From positions 1 through 64,000 of the forward strand of contig CASDXO010000002.1 in NCBI GenBank assembly GCA_949285135.1: a DNA stretch of 64,000 bases. The letters are read 5' to 3'. The position numbers and the translations under genes are program-made. The stretch's first letter is position 1. Each line of letters starts with the position of its first letter. The notes below the pieces were generated by a model, which saw only the letters and a program-made list of their open reading frames with translations, did not search any database and had not been told where the DNA came from. Below, piece after piece: positions 43,160 to 52,064 of the stretch. The DNA is from an uncultured Phascolarctobacterium sp. GTDB lineage: Bacteria; Bacillota; Negativicutes; Acidaminococcales; Acidaminococcaceae.

Positions 43160-43723
43160 ATGCAAAAGCTGGCAGCTGATCTGCAGGCGCTGCAAAGTAA
43201 AGCTTTTGTATTAGGAGCAAGTGCGGCTAAGGTCGTTGATGTAGCAGCTATCAAAACAGGAGCCTGGACGCGTATGAAATGTCAGTACGGCTGTCCTAAT
43301 TATGGTTTAAGCTTATGCTGTCCGCCTTATACTCCTAATTATGAGCAGATGCGTGAGTTTTTGGCTGAGTATGAAAAAGCCGTGTTGGTCGAATATACTT
43401 TTCCATTAAAGGAAAATGATTGTACAGATTTTGCTGCAGCTGACCTGAGTATGAGTAATGGGCTGCTGGATATTCTGTTAGCTTTGGAAAAAGCTGCGTT
43501 TTTTCAAAATCATTACAAAGCCTTTGCCTTAAAAGCAGGTCGCTGCCGCTTATGTACTGAATGTAATCTCAAAAAATGTCTTAATCCGACAAAAGCACGT
43601 CCCTCGCTTGAAGCTTGCGGTATTGATGTATTTGCTTTAGCTAATGATAACGGCTTTTCCATGCAGGTTATTACAGACCCCATTAAAGAATTAAAAATTT
43701 ATGGGTTGCTTTTGGTAGAATAA
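43160..43723 (+). CDS. DUF2284 cysteine-rich metal-binding protein
   Basis: A 187-residue protein with cysteine clusters characteristic of DUF2284: MKCQYGCPNYGLSLCCPPYTP in the N-terminal third and GRCRLCTECNLKKCLNP in the C-terminal third. The second cluster resembles a ferredoxin-type iron-sulfur site. Its function is unknown. It starts two bases after the sufB stop, so it is surely co-transcribed with sufCB, which suggests a role in Fe-S or metal handling. Confidence 0.88.
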   Translation: MQKLAADLQALQSKAFVLGASAAKVVDVAAIKTGAWTRMKCQYGCPNYGLSLCCPPYTPNYEQMREFLAEYEKAVLVEYTFPLKENDCTDFAAADLSMSNGLLDILLALEKAAFFQNHYKAFALKAGRCRLCTECNLKKCLNPTKARPSLEACGIDVFALANDNGFSMQVITDPIKELKIYGLLLVE

Positions 43724-43747
43724 AAATAAAAAATTATAAAAAAGTAC

Positions 43748-43776
43748 TTGCAAAGTTATTATGATTGCGTTATAAT
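43748..43776 (+). promoter_or_regulatory. Promoter of the tRNA-Gln/tRNA-Glu genes
   Basis: TTGCAA at 43748-43753, 17-base spacer, perfect TATAAT at 43771-43776, about 26 bases before tRNA-Gln. Confidence 0.85.
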
Positions 43777-43801
43777 CATACATGTTCTACGGAACGCATA
43801 C

Positions 43802-43875
43802 TCCGGGATAGTGTAATGGTAGCACAAGTGACTCTGGATCATTTAGTCTGGGTTCGAGTCCTAGTCCCGGAGCCA
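43802..43875 (+). tRNA. tRNA-Gln (anticodon CTG)
   Basis: A 74-base cloverleaf with encoded CCA. Acceptor TCCGGGA/TCCCGGA, D arm GTGT/GCAC, anticodon stem AGTGA/TCATT with loop CTCTGGA (anticodon CTG, codon CAG), T arm CTGGG/CCTAG with TTCGAGT. Confidence 0.95.
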
Positions 43876-43887
43876 TTTTTGTTTTTT

Positions 43888-43962
43888 GGCGCTATGGTCA
43901 AGCGGCTAAGACGTCGCCCTCTCAAGGCGAAATCACGGGTTCGATTCCCGTTAGCGCTACCA
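43888..43962 (+). tRNA. tRNA-Glu (anticodon CTC)
   Basis: A 75-base cloverleaf with encoded CCA, 12 bases after tRNA-Gln. Acceptor GGCGCTA/TAGCGCT (G1-U72 wobble), anticodon stem TCGCC/GGCGA with loop CTCTCAA (anticodon CTC, codon GAG), T arm ACGGG/CCCGT. A major tRNA-Glu with UUC anticodon would be elsewhere. Confidence 0.93.
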
Positions 43963-43970
43963 GCTTTATC

Positions 43971-44000
43971 CACCCCATACATAAGTATGGGGTGTTTTTT
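43971..44000 (+). terminator. Intrinsic terminator after the tRNA pair
   Basis: CACCCCATAC (43971-43980) pairs with GTATGGGGTG (43985-43994), four-base loop, then six T. Confidence 0.92.
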
Positions 44001-44104
44001 GTTTTTGTAATGATATTCTTTTATGCAATTAAGCAGAATATGCTAAAATTAAATTAAAATTTGCCTGGCTATTGCACATAATATGATATAATTATAATAA
44101 TTTT

Positions 44105-45571
44105 ATGAAGTTTTATGGTGAAGAAATGCTTAATAACAAAATCGTACTGGAAGATAATTTTACTTTTGACTACGCCACGATGCTTGGTAATGGGCGTATT
44201 CAGGAGAATGACTTTACTGCAATTAGCGACAGGATAGCAGCTGCTGTACAAGGCGTTAATAAAATGCGCGCTACAGGCTATGTGGAGGGACATTTATCTA
44301 AGGATGGTGCGCCGGAGCCCGTATATTTTACACGGCTTCCTTATCTTGAAAATGGTAATCCTAATGACCGTGATTCGTTGGCAGCACTGCAGCGCCTTAC
44401 AGTTTATGCCAGAGAAAAAGTTGATGTAGTGGTTTTTTTGGGAGTTGGCGGTTCGTATCTGGGCAATAAAGTACTTTTTGATATTTTTTGCGGTGAAGGC
44501 TGGAATAATCTGAGCCGGGAAGAACGCCGTGATTATCCTTATGTGTTCTTTGCCGGGAATAATATGGATCCCAGGCAGTGCATGCAATTTATGAAGCAGA
44601 TTGCCAATATTGCCAGAAATGTGGAGCCTAAAAGTGACAGATTTACAGTTTTACTGGTGCCTATTTCTAAATCCGGTACGACGCTGGAAACGCTGACGGC
44701 ATTAAGTTATTTTTATGAAGCATGCAGCAGAAATATTTTGATAAATACAGAAGTCGCAGTGGTAACAGACCTGCAGGATAAAGTTGCTTCTCCTTTATAT
44801 GTACTGGCAAAAGAAGAAGGTTGGCTTGCTTTTGATATTAAAGAAGGGATTGGCGGCAGATTTTCCGTGCTGCATAATCCTGGGCTGGTGACAGCTGCAG
44901 TTATTGGCCTTGATATTGAAGAACTTCTGCGCGGAGCAAGAGAAATGGACAGGGCTTGTCAGAGCAGTGACTGGCAGCAGAATCCGGCACTGCTTAATGC
45001 CTGCCTGAAATATATTGCCGCTGAAAAATATCAGTGCGATATTGAGGTGTTTATGGGTTACGGAATGTGCCTGAAATCATTAGGTGAATGGTATGTGCAG
45101 CTTTTGGCAGAATCATTGGGTAAGCGCAAGGACAGAGCTAACAGAACAGTATTTTATGGACGCACGCCTGTAGCAGCTGTAGGAAGCACGGATATGCACG
45201 CTCAGACTCAGCAGCATCAGGACGGCAGAAGAGATAAAGTAATTCAGTTTCTGCATGTGGAAAACTTTATGTATGACATACATCTGGGAAATCCTTTTCC
45301 GCATATGCAGGAGTTTGCCAAATACAGCGGCCTTTCACTGAAGCATGCTCTTGACATAGCTTTAAATGCCAACAGAGAGGCTCTTGATAATGATGGACGT
45401 TTCAGTGCTTTATATTCGTTGCCTGCGCTGAATGAATTCTACATTGGACAGATATTGTATTTTCTGATGCTCAGTATTGCTTATGAAGGTGAGTTGGCAA
45501 ATGTGGATGCTTACGACCAGCCTGGTGTGGAAGCATATAAAAAAATAATGAAACGTGAACTGGTAAAATAA
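44105..45571 (+). CDS. pgi: Glucose-6-phosphate isomerase
   Basis: A 488-residue phosphoglucose isomerase. The substrate loops VVFLGVGGSYLGNKVLF and VPISKSGTTLETL are present, as are IGGRFSVLHNPGLVTAAVIGLD and the later GSTDMHAQTQQHQDG. It interconverts glucose-6-phosphate and fructose-6-phosphate, the precursor used by GlmS in this window. The start is uncertain: TGATATAAT at 44084-44092 would place the transcript start only about six bases before ATG 44105, so ATG 44126 (MLNNKIVLEDNF) is a real alternative; neither has a strong Shine-Dalgarno. Confidence 0.92.
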   Translation: MKFYGEEMLNNKIVLEDNFTFDYATMLGNGRIQENDFTAISDRIAAAVQGVNKMRATGYVEGHLSKDGAPEPVYFTRLPYLENGNPNDRDSLAALQRLTVYAREKVDVVVFLGVGGSYLGNKVLFDIFCGEGWNNLSREERRDYPYVFFAGNNMDPRQCMQFMKQIANIARNVEPKSDRFTVLLVPISKSGTTLETLTALSYFYEACSRNILINTEVAVVTDLQDKVASPLYVLAKEEGWLAFDIKEGIGGRFSVLHNPGLVTAAVIGLDIEELLRGAREMDRACQSSDWQQNPALLNACLKYIAAEKYQCDIEVFMGYGMCLKSLGEWYVQLLAESLGKRKDRANRTVFYGRTPVAAVGSTDMHAQTQQHQDGRRDKVIQFLHVENFMYDIHLGNPFPHMQEFAKYSGLSLKHALDIALNANREALDNDGRFSALYSLPALNEFYIGQILYFLMLSIAYEGELANVDAYDQPGVEAYKKIMKRELVK

Positions 45572-45573
45572 TA

Positions 45574-45614
45574 AAAACTACGTCAAAGTTTTCAGCTTTG
45601 ACGTAGTTTTTTAC
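45574..45614. terminator. Bidirectional terminator between pgi and the GT51 gene
   Basis: AAAACTACGTCAAAG (45575-45589) pairs with CTTTGACGTAGTTTT (45597-45611), with A and T runs on both sides. It serves the two converging genes. Confidence 0.88.
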
Positions 45615-46426
45615 ATTGTTGTACCATTTGCAAGATGTATTGTTGCTGCTGATGCCTGTGCAGCACGATCCTGATTGATGAAACCGTATTTTTGCATGGT
45701 CTGCAGTACCAGCAGCTGGCGTTTTTTGCAGCCTTCCGGATTTTCCAGCGGATTAAGTGCCGAAGGGGCATAAGGTAAGGCTGCAATTACGGCAGCTTCT
45801 TCAAGAGTCAGAGCCTGCGGTGATTTATCAAAATAAATTTTTGCTGCCTGTTTGAGCCCGTTAGCTCCGGCTCCAAAATATGTAGTATTGAGATACAGTT
45901 CTAAAATTTCGTCTTTGCTGTAATTTTCTTCCAGCATAAGTGAGAGAACCGCTTCTTCGATTTTTCTTTCCATACTTTGTTCGTGGGTAAGAAAAACATT
46001 TTTGACAAATTGCTGGGTAAGAGTACTGCCTCCCTGTAAGATTTCTCCCGCAGATATATTTACCAATGCAGCGCGCAGTACACCTTCAAAGGCAATCGCA
46101 CCGTGTTCGTAAAAATTATGGTCTTCAATAGAAATTATTGCCTGCTGCAGATCTTTGGGGATTGCAGGCAGAGGAGTCCAGTCAGGGCTTTCTCTTAATG
46201 GGTCGATAACTTCCTCCATGTTAAAGGCAAGGTATATTTTCTGAATCGGAGAAGGCCACTGTTCCTGCGGCGGCAGTAATGTCAGGATTAAAGCTTTGGC
46301 TGCATTTTTTTCATGCTGTTCAATTTTAGGATTATTGGAGGGATGGTGTTTTGATGTGTTGGTTTCGGTATCATAAACTGCCATGCCTATAAAAATTATA
46401 ATAACAAGGATCAGTGTTTTAAACAT
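45611..46426 (-). CDS. Monofunctional peptidoglycan glycosyltransferase (GT51)
   Basis: A 271-residue GT51-only protein. An N-terminal membrane anchor (about residues 3-17) precedes the glycosyltransferase domain with the catalytic Glu in SIEDHNFYEHGAIAFEG, then GGSTLTQQFVKNVFL and RKIEEAVLSLMLEENYSKDEILELYLN. It polymerises lipid II into glycan strands in the periplasm. It lacks the transpeptidase domain of class A PBPs. I chose the start at 46426 (MFKTLILVIII) because GAGG lies eight bases upstream; a further upstream ATG has none. Its own promoter is visible. Confidence 0.9.
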   Translation of the reverse strand: MFKTLILVIIIFIGMAVYDTETNTSKHHPSNNPKIEQHEKNAAKALILTLLPPQEQWPSPIQKIYLAFNMEEVIDPLRESPDWTPLPAIPKDLQQAIISIEDHNFYEHGAIAFEGVLRAALVNISAGEILQGGSTLTQQFVKNVFLTHEQSMERKIEEAVLSLMLEENYSKDEILELYLNTTYFGAGANGLKQAAKIYFDKSPQALTLEEAAVIAALPYAPSALNPLENPEGCKKRQLLVLQTMQKYGFINQDRAAQASAATIHLANGTTM

Positions 46427-46457
46427 TGTCAGTACCTCATTTTTCAAGCTTAGCTTT

Positions 46458-46486
46458 ATTTTAGCAAGAAACAGGAAACAAGGCAA
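46458..46486 (-). promoter_or_regulatory. Promoter of the GT51 gene
   Basis: On the minus strand TTGCCT (46486-46481), 17-base spacer ending TGC, TAAAAT (46463-46458); about 32 bases upstream of the start codon. Confidence 0.65.
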
Positions 46487-46603
46487 AAAACTTTCAGAAA
46501 AAAGTATAATTGCCTAAAAAATTCTGGAAAATATCGTCAAAAGTAGTAAAATATAAAATATAAAATGGGTTAGTGTTTTTATCTGGCGAATAAAATAAAA
46601 CCC

Positions 46604-46633
46604 TTGTAAAAATATGCATTAAAGGTGTATAAT
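46604..46633 (+). promoter_or_regulatory. Promoter of argCJBDF
   Basis: TTGTAA at 46604-46609, 18-base spacer, TATAAT at 46628-46633. It is covered by the tandem ARG-box-like sites. Confidence 0.7.
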
Positions 46634-46639
46634 TACAAA
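46605..46639 (+). promoter_or_regulatory. Tandem ARG-box-like operator at argC
   Basis: Two sites of the ArgR form TGAAT-W4-ATTCA: TGTAA-AAAT-ATGCA (46605-46618) and TGTAT-AATT-ACAAA (46626-46639). The inner halves are seven bases apart, equal to two 18-bp ARG boxes spaced by three bases, as in E. coli arg operators. Individual matches are imperfect (3/5, 4/5, 4/5 and 2/5), but the geometry is the same as at argG. They cover both -35 and -10, so binding should repress. Confidence 0.55.
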
Positions 46640-46655
46640 AACAAAGGAGGCATAT

Positions 46656-47690
46656 ATGAAAGCGAGCGTTATTGGTGCAACTGGTTATGCGGGTGTAGAA
46701 CTGCTCAGGCTGTTAGACGGGCATCCTGAAGCTGAAATTGCCAGCATTACCTCAGAAAGCAGTACGGGAGAAATGATATCTCAAATGTATCCTCATCTGG
46801 CTGGCAGGATTGAGAAAGAACTTTCCTCCATGCAGGATATCGAAGCTATTGCGGCAGCCAGCGACGTTATATTTATTGCGCTGCCTCATGGCCATGCAAT
46901 GAAAATAGGGCGCAGACTGCGTGGTTATAAAACAAAGATTATTGATTTGGGCGGCGATTATCGTTTTAAAGATTATCGTGTTTTTGAACAATGGTATAAA
47001 GTTAAACATGAGGACCCGGAAGCGCAGGCTGTGTACGGACTGACAGAACTGTACAGAAATCTGGTAAAAGATGCCGTGCTGCTGGCAAATCCTGGCTGTT
47101 ATACAACCTGCAGTATTCTTGCCCTTGTACCGCTTTTAAAAGCAGGTCTGATTGAAACCAAAGGAATTGTTGTTGATGCAAAATCAGGTACTACCGGAGC
47201 AGGCAGAAGCCTGAAGCAGGGAAGTATGTATTGCAGTGTTAATGAGAATTTTCATGCATATGGCGTAGCGACTCACAGGCATACGCCGGAAATTGAGCAA
47301 ATTTACAGTGAATTTGCCGGAGAAAATGTAGTGATACAGTTTACTCCGCATCTGTTGCCGGTTGATCGTGGCATTTTGTCTACCTGTTATGCTCAGCTTA
47401 AAGAAGGGGTCAGTGACAGTCAGGTGGCTGATGCTTTTGAAGCAATGTATGGAGATGAATTCTTCATCCGTCTGCGCGGGCAAGGCGTATGCCCGGAAAT
47501 AAAGAATATCAGAGCCTCCAATTTTGTAGACATTGGCTGGCAGACAGACAAACGTACCGGACGTGTAATTGTAATGAGCTGTCTGGATAATCTGGTCAAG
47601 GGCGCAGCAGGACAGGCAGTGCAGAATATGAATGTAATGTTTGGGTTTGACGAAACTTCCGGATTGCGTCAGTTGCCTGTATATCCTTAA
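46656..47690 (+). CDS. argC: N-acetyl-gamma-glutamyl-phosphate reductase
   Basis: A 344-residue enzyme of arginine synthesis that reduces N-acetylglutamyl phosphate to the semialdehyde with NADPH. The Rossmann start is ASVIGATGYAGVELLRLL, and the catalytic cysteine is in LLANPGCYTTCSILAL. GTTGAGRSLKQGSMYCSVNEN-type residues and TPHLLPVDRGIL fit the family. AAAGGAGG precedes the ATG. It is the first gene of argCJBDF. Confidence 0.96.
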   Translation: MKASVIGATGYAGVELLRLLDGHPEAEIASITSESSTGEMISQMYPHLAGRIEKELSSMQDIEAIAAASDVIFIALPHGHAMKIGRRLRGYKTKIIDLGGDYRFKDYRVFEQWYKVKHEDPEAQAVYGLTELYRNLVKDAVLLANPGCYTTCSILALVPLLKAGLIETKGIVVDAKSGTTGAGRSLKQGSMYCSVNENFHAYGVATHRHTPEIEQIYSEFAGENVVIQFTPHLLPVDRGILSTCYAQLKEGVSDSQVADAFEAMYGDEFFIRLRGQGVCPEIKNIRASNFVDIGWQTDKRTGRVIVMSCLDNLVKGAAGQAVQNMNVMFGFDETSGLRQLPVYP

Positions 47691-47712
47691 TGCAGAAAGA
47701 GGTTGAAAAGAT

Positions 47713-48918
47713 ATGAAAAAAATAGATGGCTGGCTGACAGCACCGCAGGGCTTTATTGCAGCAGGCGTTAAAGCAGGAATAAAAGTTAGCGGTAATCATG
47801 ACGTTGCTGTTATCTATAGTGCCGTGCCGGCAGCCTGCGGAGCGGTATTTACTCAAAACAAAATGTGCGCAGCACCGGTTCTGGTAAGCCGCGAAGTCAA
47901 TAAAGAGGCGTCTGCTCAGGCTATTGTGGTCAACAGCGGCTGTGCTAATGCCTGCACAGGTGAGCAGGGCATTGCTGACGCAAAAAAAATGCAGGCATAT
48001 GCTGCAGAATTGCTGGGTATTGAGCCGCAGCAAGTATTTGTCTGCTCTACCGGTGTTATCGGACAGTTTTTACCGATGGATAAACTGCTGACTGGTATTG
48101 CTGACGCAGTTGATTCTCTTGACGAAAACGAAGGGGAAAGCTGTGCACTGGCTATCCAGACTACTGATACCTTTGTTAAAAAGGCAGCTTACGAAGTAAC
48201 AATCGGCGGGAAAAAAGTTACTGTTGCAGGTATTGCCAAGGGAGCAGGTATGATTCATCCTAATATGGCTACAATGCTCACCTTTATTACTACAGATGCA
48301 GCTGTTGCTCCTGATGTGCTGAAGCGTGCCGTGAAAGCAGCGGCTGATAAGTCTTTCAATATGGTGGTAGTTGATGGTGATACCAGTACTAATGACAGCA
48401 TGATTGTACTGGCTAACGGTCTGGCAGAAAACGAAATCATCATTTCTGAAGAACATCCTGATTATCCGGTATTCTTTGAAGCGCTGCTGGCATGTGCAAC
48501 TGATTTGGCAAAAATGATTGCCCGTGATGGCGAAGGCGCTACTAAATTCCTTGAAGTAAATGTTACCGGTGCTGCCAGCTGGGAGGATGCTAAAACTGCG
48601 GCAATGGCTATTGCAAAGTCTCCGCTGGTTAAGACTGCTTTCTTTGGCGAAGACCCTAACTGGGGACGCATTGTGTGTGCAGCAGGCTACAGTGGTGCGC
48701 AGATGACAGCTGAAAAGGTTAATCTGTCCATCGGCGGTATTCGGCTGGTAGAAAATGGTATGAATTGCAATATTCCTGCATCCGAACTTGCTCCTATCAT
48801 GGCAGAGCATGATATCTCCATGACTGTCGATTTGGCCGCAGGTGATGCAGAAGCTACTGTATGGACATGTGATTTCAGTTATGAATATGTAAAAATAAAT
48901 GGTGAATATCATACCTGA
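47713..48918 (+). CDS. argJ: Bifunctional ornithine acetyltransferase / N-acetylglutamate synthase
   Basis: A 401-residue ArgJ. It moves the acetyl group from N-acetylornithine to glutamate and, in bifunctional forms, makes N-acetylglutamate from acetyl-CoA. The self-cleavage site is the Ala-Thr bond in KGAGMIHPNMATMLTF, giving alpha and beta chains with Thr as nucleophile. GEDPNWGRIVCAAGYSG is another signature. No argA or argE is present in the cluster, so the acetyl-recycling pathway is used. Confidence 0.96.
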   Translation: MKKIDGWLTAPQGFIAAGVKAGIKVSGNHDVAVIYSAVPAACGAVFTQNKMCAAPVLVSREVNKEASAQAIVVNSGCANACTGEQGIADAKKMQAYAAELLGIEPQQVFVCSTGVIGQFLPMDKLLTGIADAVDSLDENEGESCALAIQTTDTFVKKAAYEVTIGGKKVTVAGIAKGAGMIHPNMATMLTFITTDAAVAPDVLKRAVKAAADKSFNMVVVDGDTSTNDSMIVLANGLAENEIIISEEHPDYPVFFEALLACATDLAKMIARDGEGATKFLEVNVTGAASWEDAKTAAMAIAKSPLVKTAFFGEDPNWGRIVCAAGYSGAQMTAEKVNLSIGGIRLVENGMNCNIPASELAPIMAEHDISMTVDLAAGDAEATVWTCDFSYEYVKINGEYHT

Positions 48919-48963
48919 TTGAAATAAAATTATAATTTTGTATTGCTAAGGAGGCAACGAATT

Positions 48964-49854
48964 ATGTTAATGAATGATGCTCAAGTAAAAACCCTTATGG
49001 AAGCTTTGCCGTATCTGCGTGATTTTAAAGATAAGACCATCGTGGTAAAATATGGCGGCAATGCTATGTTGAATGATGAAATTAAGAATAAAGTACTGCA
49101 GGATATCGTATTCCTTCAGTGCGCAGGTATGCGTCCGGTAGTAGTTCATGGCGGCGGTCCGGAAATAACTGCCATGCTGATGCAGGCAGGCAAGAAAAGT
49201 GAATTTGTCAGCGGTCTGCGTGTAACTGATGCCGAATCTGTCGGCATTGCTGAAATGGCACTGGTTGGCAAAATCAACACTGACCTTGTTGCCCGTCTCA
49301 ATTCTTTGGGCGGTAAGGCAGTTGGTCTGAACGGCAAGGATGCAAGCCTTATTACTGCCAAAAAACATCTGGCTGACGTTTATGAAAACGGTGAAGTAAA
49401 CCTGGTTGATATCGGTTATGTAGGTAATGTTGAACGTGTGAATACTGACCTGATCAAAGTACTGCTGGATAATGGATTCATTCCTGTTATTGCTCCTACC
49501 GGCGTAGGTTCCACCGGCGAAACCTATAACATTAATGCAGACAGTGTTGCCGGTGAAATTGCCGGTGCTTTAAAAGCTGAAAAACTGTTGGTGCTGACTG
49601 ATGTTAAAGGTATTTATTCTGATTACCGCGATGAAAACAGCTTCATTTCCACTCTTACTTTTGAAAAGGCTCAGGAGCTGATTATTCGCGGCAACATCGA
49701 CGGCGGCATGATTCCTAAAGTACGCGCCTGCATTACTGCTCTTTCCGGCGGTGCTAAAAAGACCCACATTATCGACGGCCGTGCAGAACATACTATCCTG
49801 ATGGAAATCTTCAGTGATAAAGGCGTAGGCACTGAAGTTGTCAAAGAATTATAA
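48964..49854 (+). CDS. argB: Acetylglutamate kinase
   Basis: A 296-residue amino-acid kinase that phosphorylates N-acetylglutamate. Key segments are TIVVKYGGNAM near residue 27, VVVHGGGPEITAML and GKINTDLVARLN, and the C-terminal GGMIPKVRACITAL. The N-terminal helix (NDAQVKTLMEALPYLRDF) is typical of arginine-sensitive hexameric forms, so feedback inhibition is plausible. I chose ATG 48964 because AAGGAGG lies nine bases upstream; an in-frame upstream TTG lies before it. Confidence 0.96.
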   Translation: MLMNDAQVKTLMEALPYLRDFKDKTIVVKYGGNAMLNDEIKNKVLQDIVFLQCAGMRPVVVHGGGPEITAMLMQAGKKSEFVSGLRVTDAESVGIAEMALVGKINTDLVARLNSLGGKAVGLNGKDASLITAKKHLADVYENGEVNLVDIGYVGNVERVNTDLIKVLLDNGFIPVIAPTGVGSTGETYNINADSVAGEIAGALKAEKLLVLTDVKGIYSDYRDENSFISTLTFEKAQELIIRGNIDGGMIPKVRACITALSGGAKKTHIIDGRAEHTILMEIFSDKGVGTEVVKEL

Positions 49855-49880
49855 TTTTTGTTTAAGGGGCTGTTAGATTT

Positions 49881-51071
49881 ATGGATGTAAAGACTGTTAT
49901 AGATGAGACTGAGAAATATTATCTGCCTGTCTTCGGCAGATATCCGCTGGTTCTCGACCATGGCAAAGGATGCCGTCTGTATGATGCAGAAGGCAACGAA
50001 TATATTGACTTTTTGGCTGGTATCGCTGTAAACGCACTGGGACATGCGCATCCCGTACTGGTAAATGCTATTGCTAATCAGGCTGCCAAACTTATGCATT
50101 GTTCTAATCTGTATTACACAGAGATTCAGGCGAAAGCTGTCAAGGTTATTGCTGAAGTAAGCGGCTTTGACAGAGTATTTCTTGCTAACAGTGGTGCAGA
50201 AGCCAATGAAGGTGCTCTGAAGCTGGCACGTAAATACGGCAAACAGAAAGCTGAAGGCAAGTTCCGTATTATTACGGCAGTTCATTCCTTCCACGGGCGT
50301 ACCATGATGACGCTGGCAGCTACCGGTCAGCCTAAATATCAGCATGGATATGAACCTTTGCCACAGGGATATGACTATGTTGCATACGGTGATATTGCTG
50401 CTATGAAAGCTGTTATGGGTGATGATGTATGTGCGGTACTGCTTGAGCCTATTCAGGGCGAAGGCGGTGTACATGTGCCGTCCGATGAATATCTGCGTCA
50501 GGTACGTGCTTTGTGTGATAAACATGATGCTATGCTCATATTTGATGAAATACAAAGTGGCGTAGGACGCAGCGGTAAATGGTTTGCTTATATGCACAGC
50601 GGCGTTAAACCGGATGTACTTACTTTTGCCAAGGGTATCGGCGGCGGCTTCCCTATGGGTGGCTTTGCTGTGGATGAAAAACTTGCTCATGTGTTTAATC
50701 CTGGCGACCATGGCAGCACTTTTGGCGGTAATCCGCTGGCTTGTGCTGCAGCTTATGCCTGCCTGACAGCAATTAGGGCAGAAAATCTGGTGGACAAAGC
50801 AGCTGTTCAGGGTGTTTATTTTAAAGCCGAGCTGGAAAAATTGCAGCAAAAATATCCTGACAAAGTTAAAGAAGTACGCGGACGTGGTTTAATACTCGGC
50901 ATGGAATTATGTAAAGAAGGCAAGCCGGTTGTTGAAAGCTGCCTGCAGGAGCATGTTATTGTAAACTGCACGGCAGGTAATGTTATCCGTCTGGTACCAC
51001 CACTGATTGTTACCAAAGAGGAAATAGACATTGTCGTTGCGGCTCTGGACAAGGCGCTGGCTGCATTTTAA
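49881..51071 (+). CDS. argD: Acetylornithine aminotransferase
   Basis: A 396-residue class III PLP aminotransferase. YDAEGNEYIDFLAGIAVNALG opens the fold, LANSGAEANEGALKLAR binds the cofactor phosphate, LIFDEIQSGVGRSGKWFA holds the PLP aspartate, and the Schiff-base lysine is in TFAKGIGGGFPMGGF. It converts N-acetylglutamate semialdehyde to N-acetylornithine. The gene follows argB by 26 bases and precedes argF by 23. Confidence 0.95.
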   Translation: MDVKTVIDETEKYYLPVFGRYPLVLDHGKGCRLYDAEGNEYIDFLAGIAVNALGHAHPVLVNAIANQAAKLMHCSNLYYTEIQAKAVKVIAEVSGFDRVFLANSGAEANEGALKLARKYGKQKAEGKFRIITAVHSFHGRTMMTLAATGQPKYQHGYEPLPQGYDYVAYGDIAAMKAVMGDDVCAVLLEPIQGEGGVHVPSDEYLRQVRALCDKHDAMLIFDEIQSGVGRSGKWFAYMHSGVKPDVLTFAKGIGGGFPMGGFAVDEKLAHVFNPGDHGSTFGGNPLACAAAYACLTAIRAENLVDKAAVQGVYFKAELEKLQQKYPDKVKEVRGRGLILGMELCKEGKPVVESCLQEHVIVNCTAGNVIRLVPPLIVTKEEIDIVVAALDKALAAF

Positions 51072-51094
51072 TGTAATATGTGGGGGAGTTGTAA

Positions 51095-52036
51095 ATGGGT
51101 TTAAGAAATAAAGATTTAATTTCAATACACGATTTAACTGTAGGTGAAGTGGCTACCATTCTGGATGTGGCAAAAAAACTGAAACGCAAGCAGAAAAATG
51201 GTGAACCGCATCAGTACCTGAAAGGAAAAACTCTGGCCATGCTGTTTTCCAAGGCTTCTACACGGACAAGAACTTCGTTTGAAGTAGGGTTCTGGCAGCT
51301 GGGTGGTCATCCTATCTATCTGAGCGATGCTTCCTCTCAAATTGGTCGTGGGGAACCTGTACGTGATACTGCCAGAGTATTGTCCCGTTTTGTTGACGGT
51401 ATTATGATACGTACTTTTTCCCATGATTCTGTTATCGAGCTGGCTAAATATGCAGACGTACCTGTTATCAACGGTCTTACCGACCTGCTGCATCCCTGTC
51501 AGGCACTGACAGATTTATTTACCATTCAGGAAAAGATGGAAGTATTAAAAGGACGTAAACTGGTTTATGTAGGCGATGGCAATAACATGGCTCATTCCCT
51601 GATGTTTGCTTGTGCTAAGGCTGGCATGAACATGGTCTGCGCCAGTCCTGAAGGCTATCAGCCTGATCCGGAAATAGAAAGACTGGCACAGGAAGATGCG
51701 GAGCATACTGGCTGCAGCATTACTGTCGAAGAAGATTTGTTCAGTGCAGTGAAGGGTGCTGACGTTCTTTATACAGATGCATGGGCAAGCATGGGTCAGG
51801 AAGAAGAACATAATATCCGTAAACAGGCTCTGGCTCAATATCAGATCAATAAGGAACTGCTGGCTATGGCAAGACCGGAAGCTATTGTAATGCACTGCCT
51901 GCCGGCTTACCGCGGTGAGGAAATTACCGAGGAAGTACTGGAAGGACCGCAGTCCGTAGTATTTGATCAGGCTGAAAACAGACTGCATGTACAAAAAGCA
52001 ATTATGGCACTTTTAATGAGTGATGAAATTTTATAA
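51095..52036 (+). CDS. argF: Ornithine carbamoyltransferase
   Basis: A 313-residue transcarbamylase that makes citrulline. The carbamoyl-phosphate loop is SKASTRTRTSFE, followed by HPCQALTDLFTIQEK, and the ornithine loop has HCLPAYRGEEI. Last gene of the argCJBDF unit; argG has its own promoter 50 bases later. Placement with biosynthetic genes, and no arcA or arcC, points to an anabolic enzyme. Confidence 0.95.
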   Translation: MGLRNKDLISIHDLTVGEVATILDVAKKLKRKQKNGEPHQYLKGKTLAMLFSKASTRTRTSFEVGFWQLGGHPIYLSDASSQIGRGEPVRDTARVLSRFVDGIMIRTFSHDSVIELAKYADVPVINGLTDLLHPCQALTDLFTIQEKMEVLKGRKLVYVGDGNNMAHSLMFACAKAGMNMVCASPEGYQPDPEIERLAQEDAEHTGCSITVEEDLFSAVKGADVLYTDAWASMGQEEEHNIRKQALAQYQINKELLAMARPEAIVMHCLPAYRGEEITEEVLEGPQSVVFDQAENRLHVQKAIMALLMSDEIL

Positions 52037-52064
52037 AATAATTTTGTATACATTTACAAAAGAC

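Noticed and set aside
43765-44010. Open frame of about 80 codons across the tRNA pair
   Set aside because: It is wholly explained by tRNA-Gln, tRNA-Glu and a terminator.
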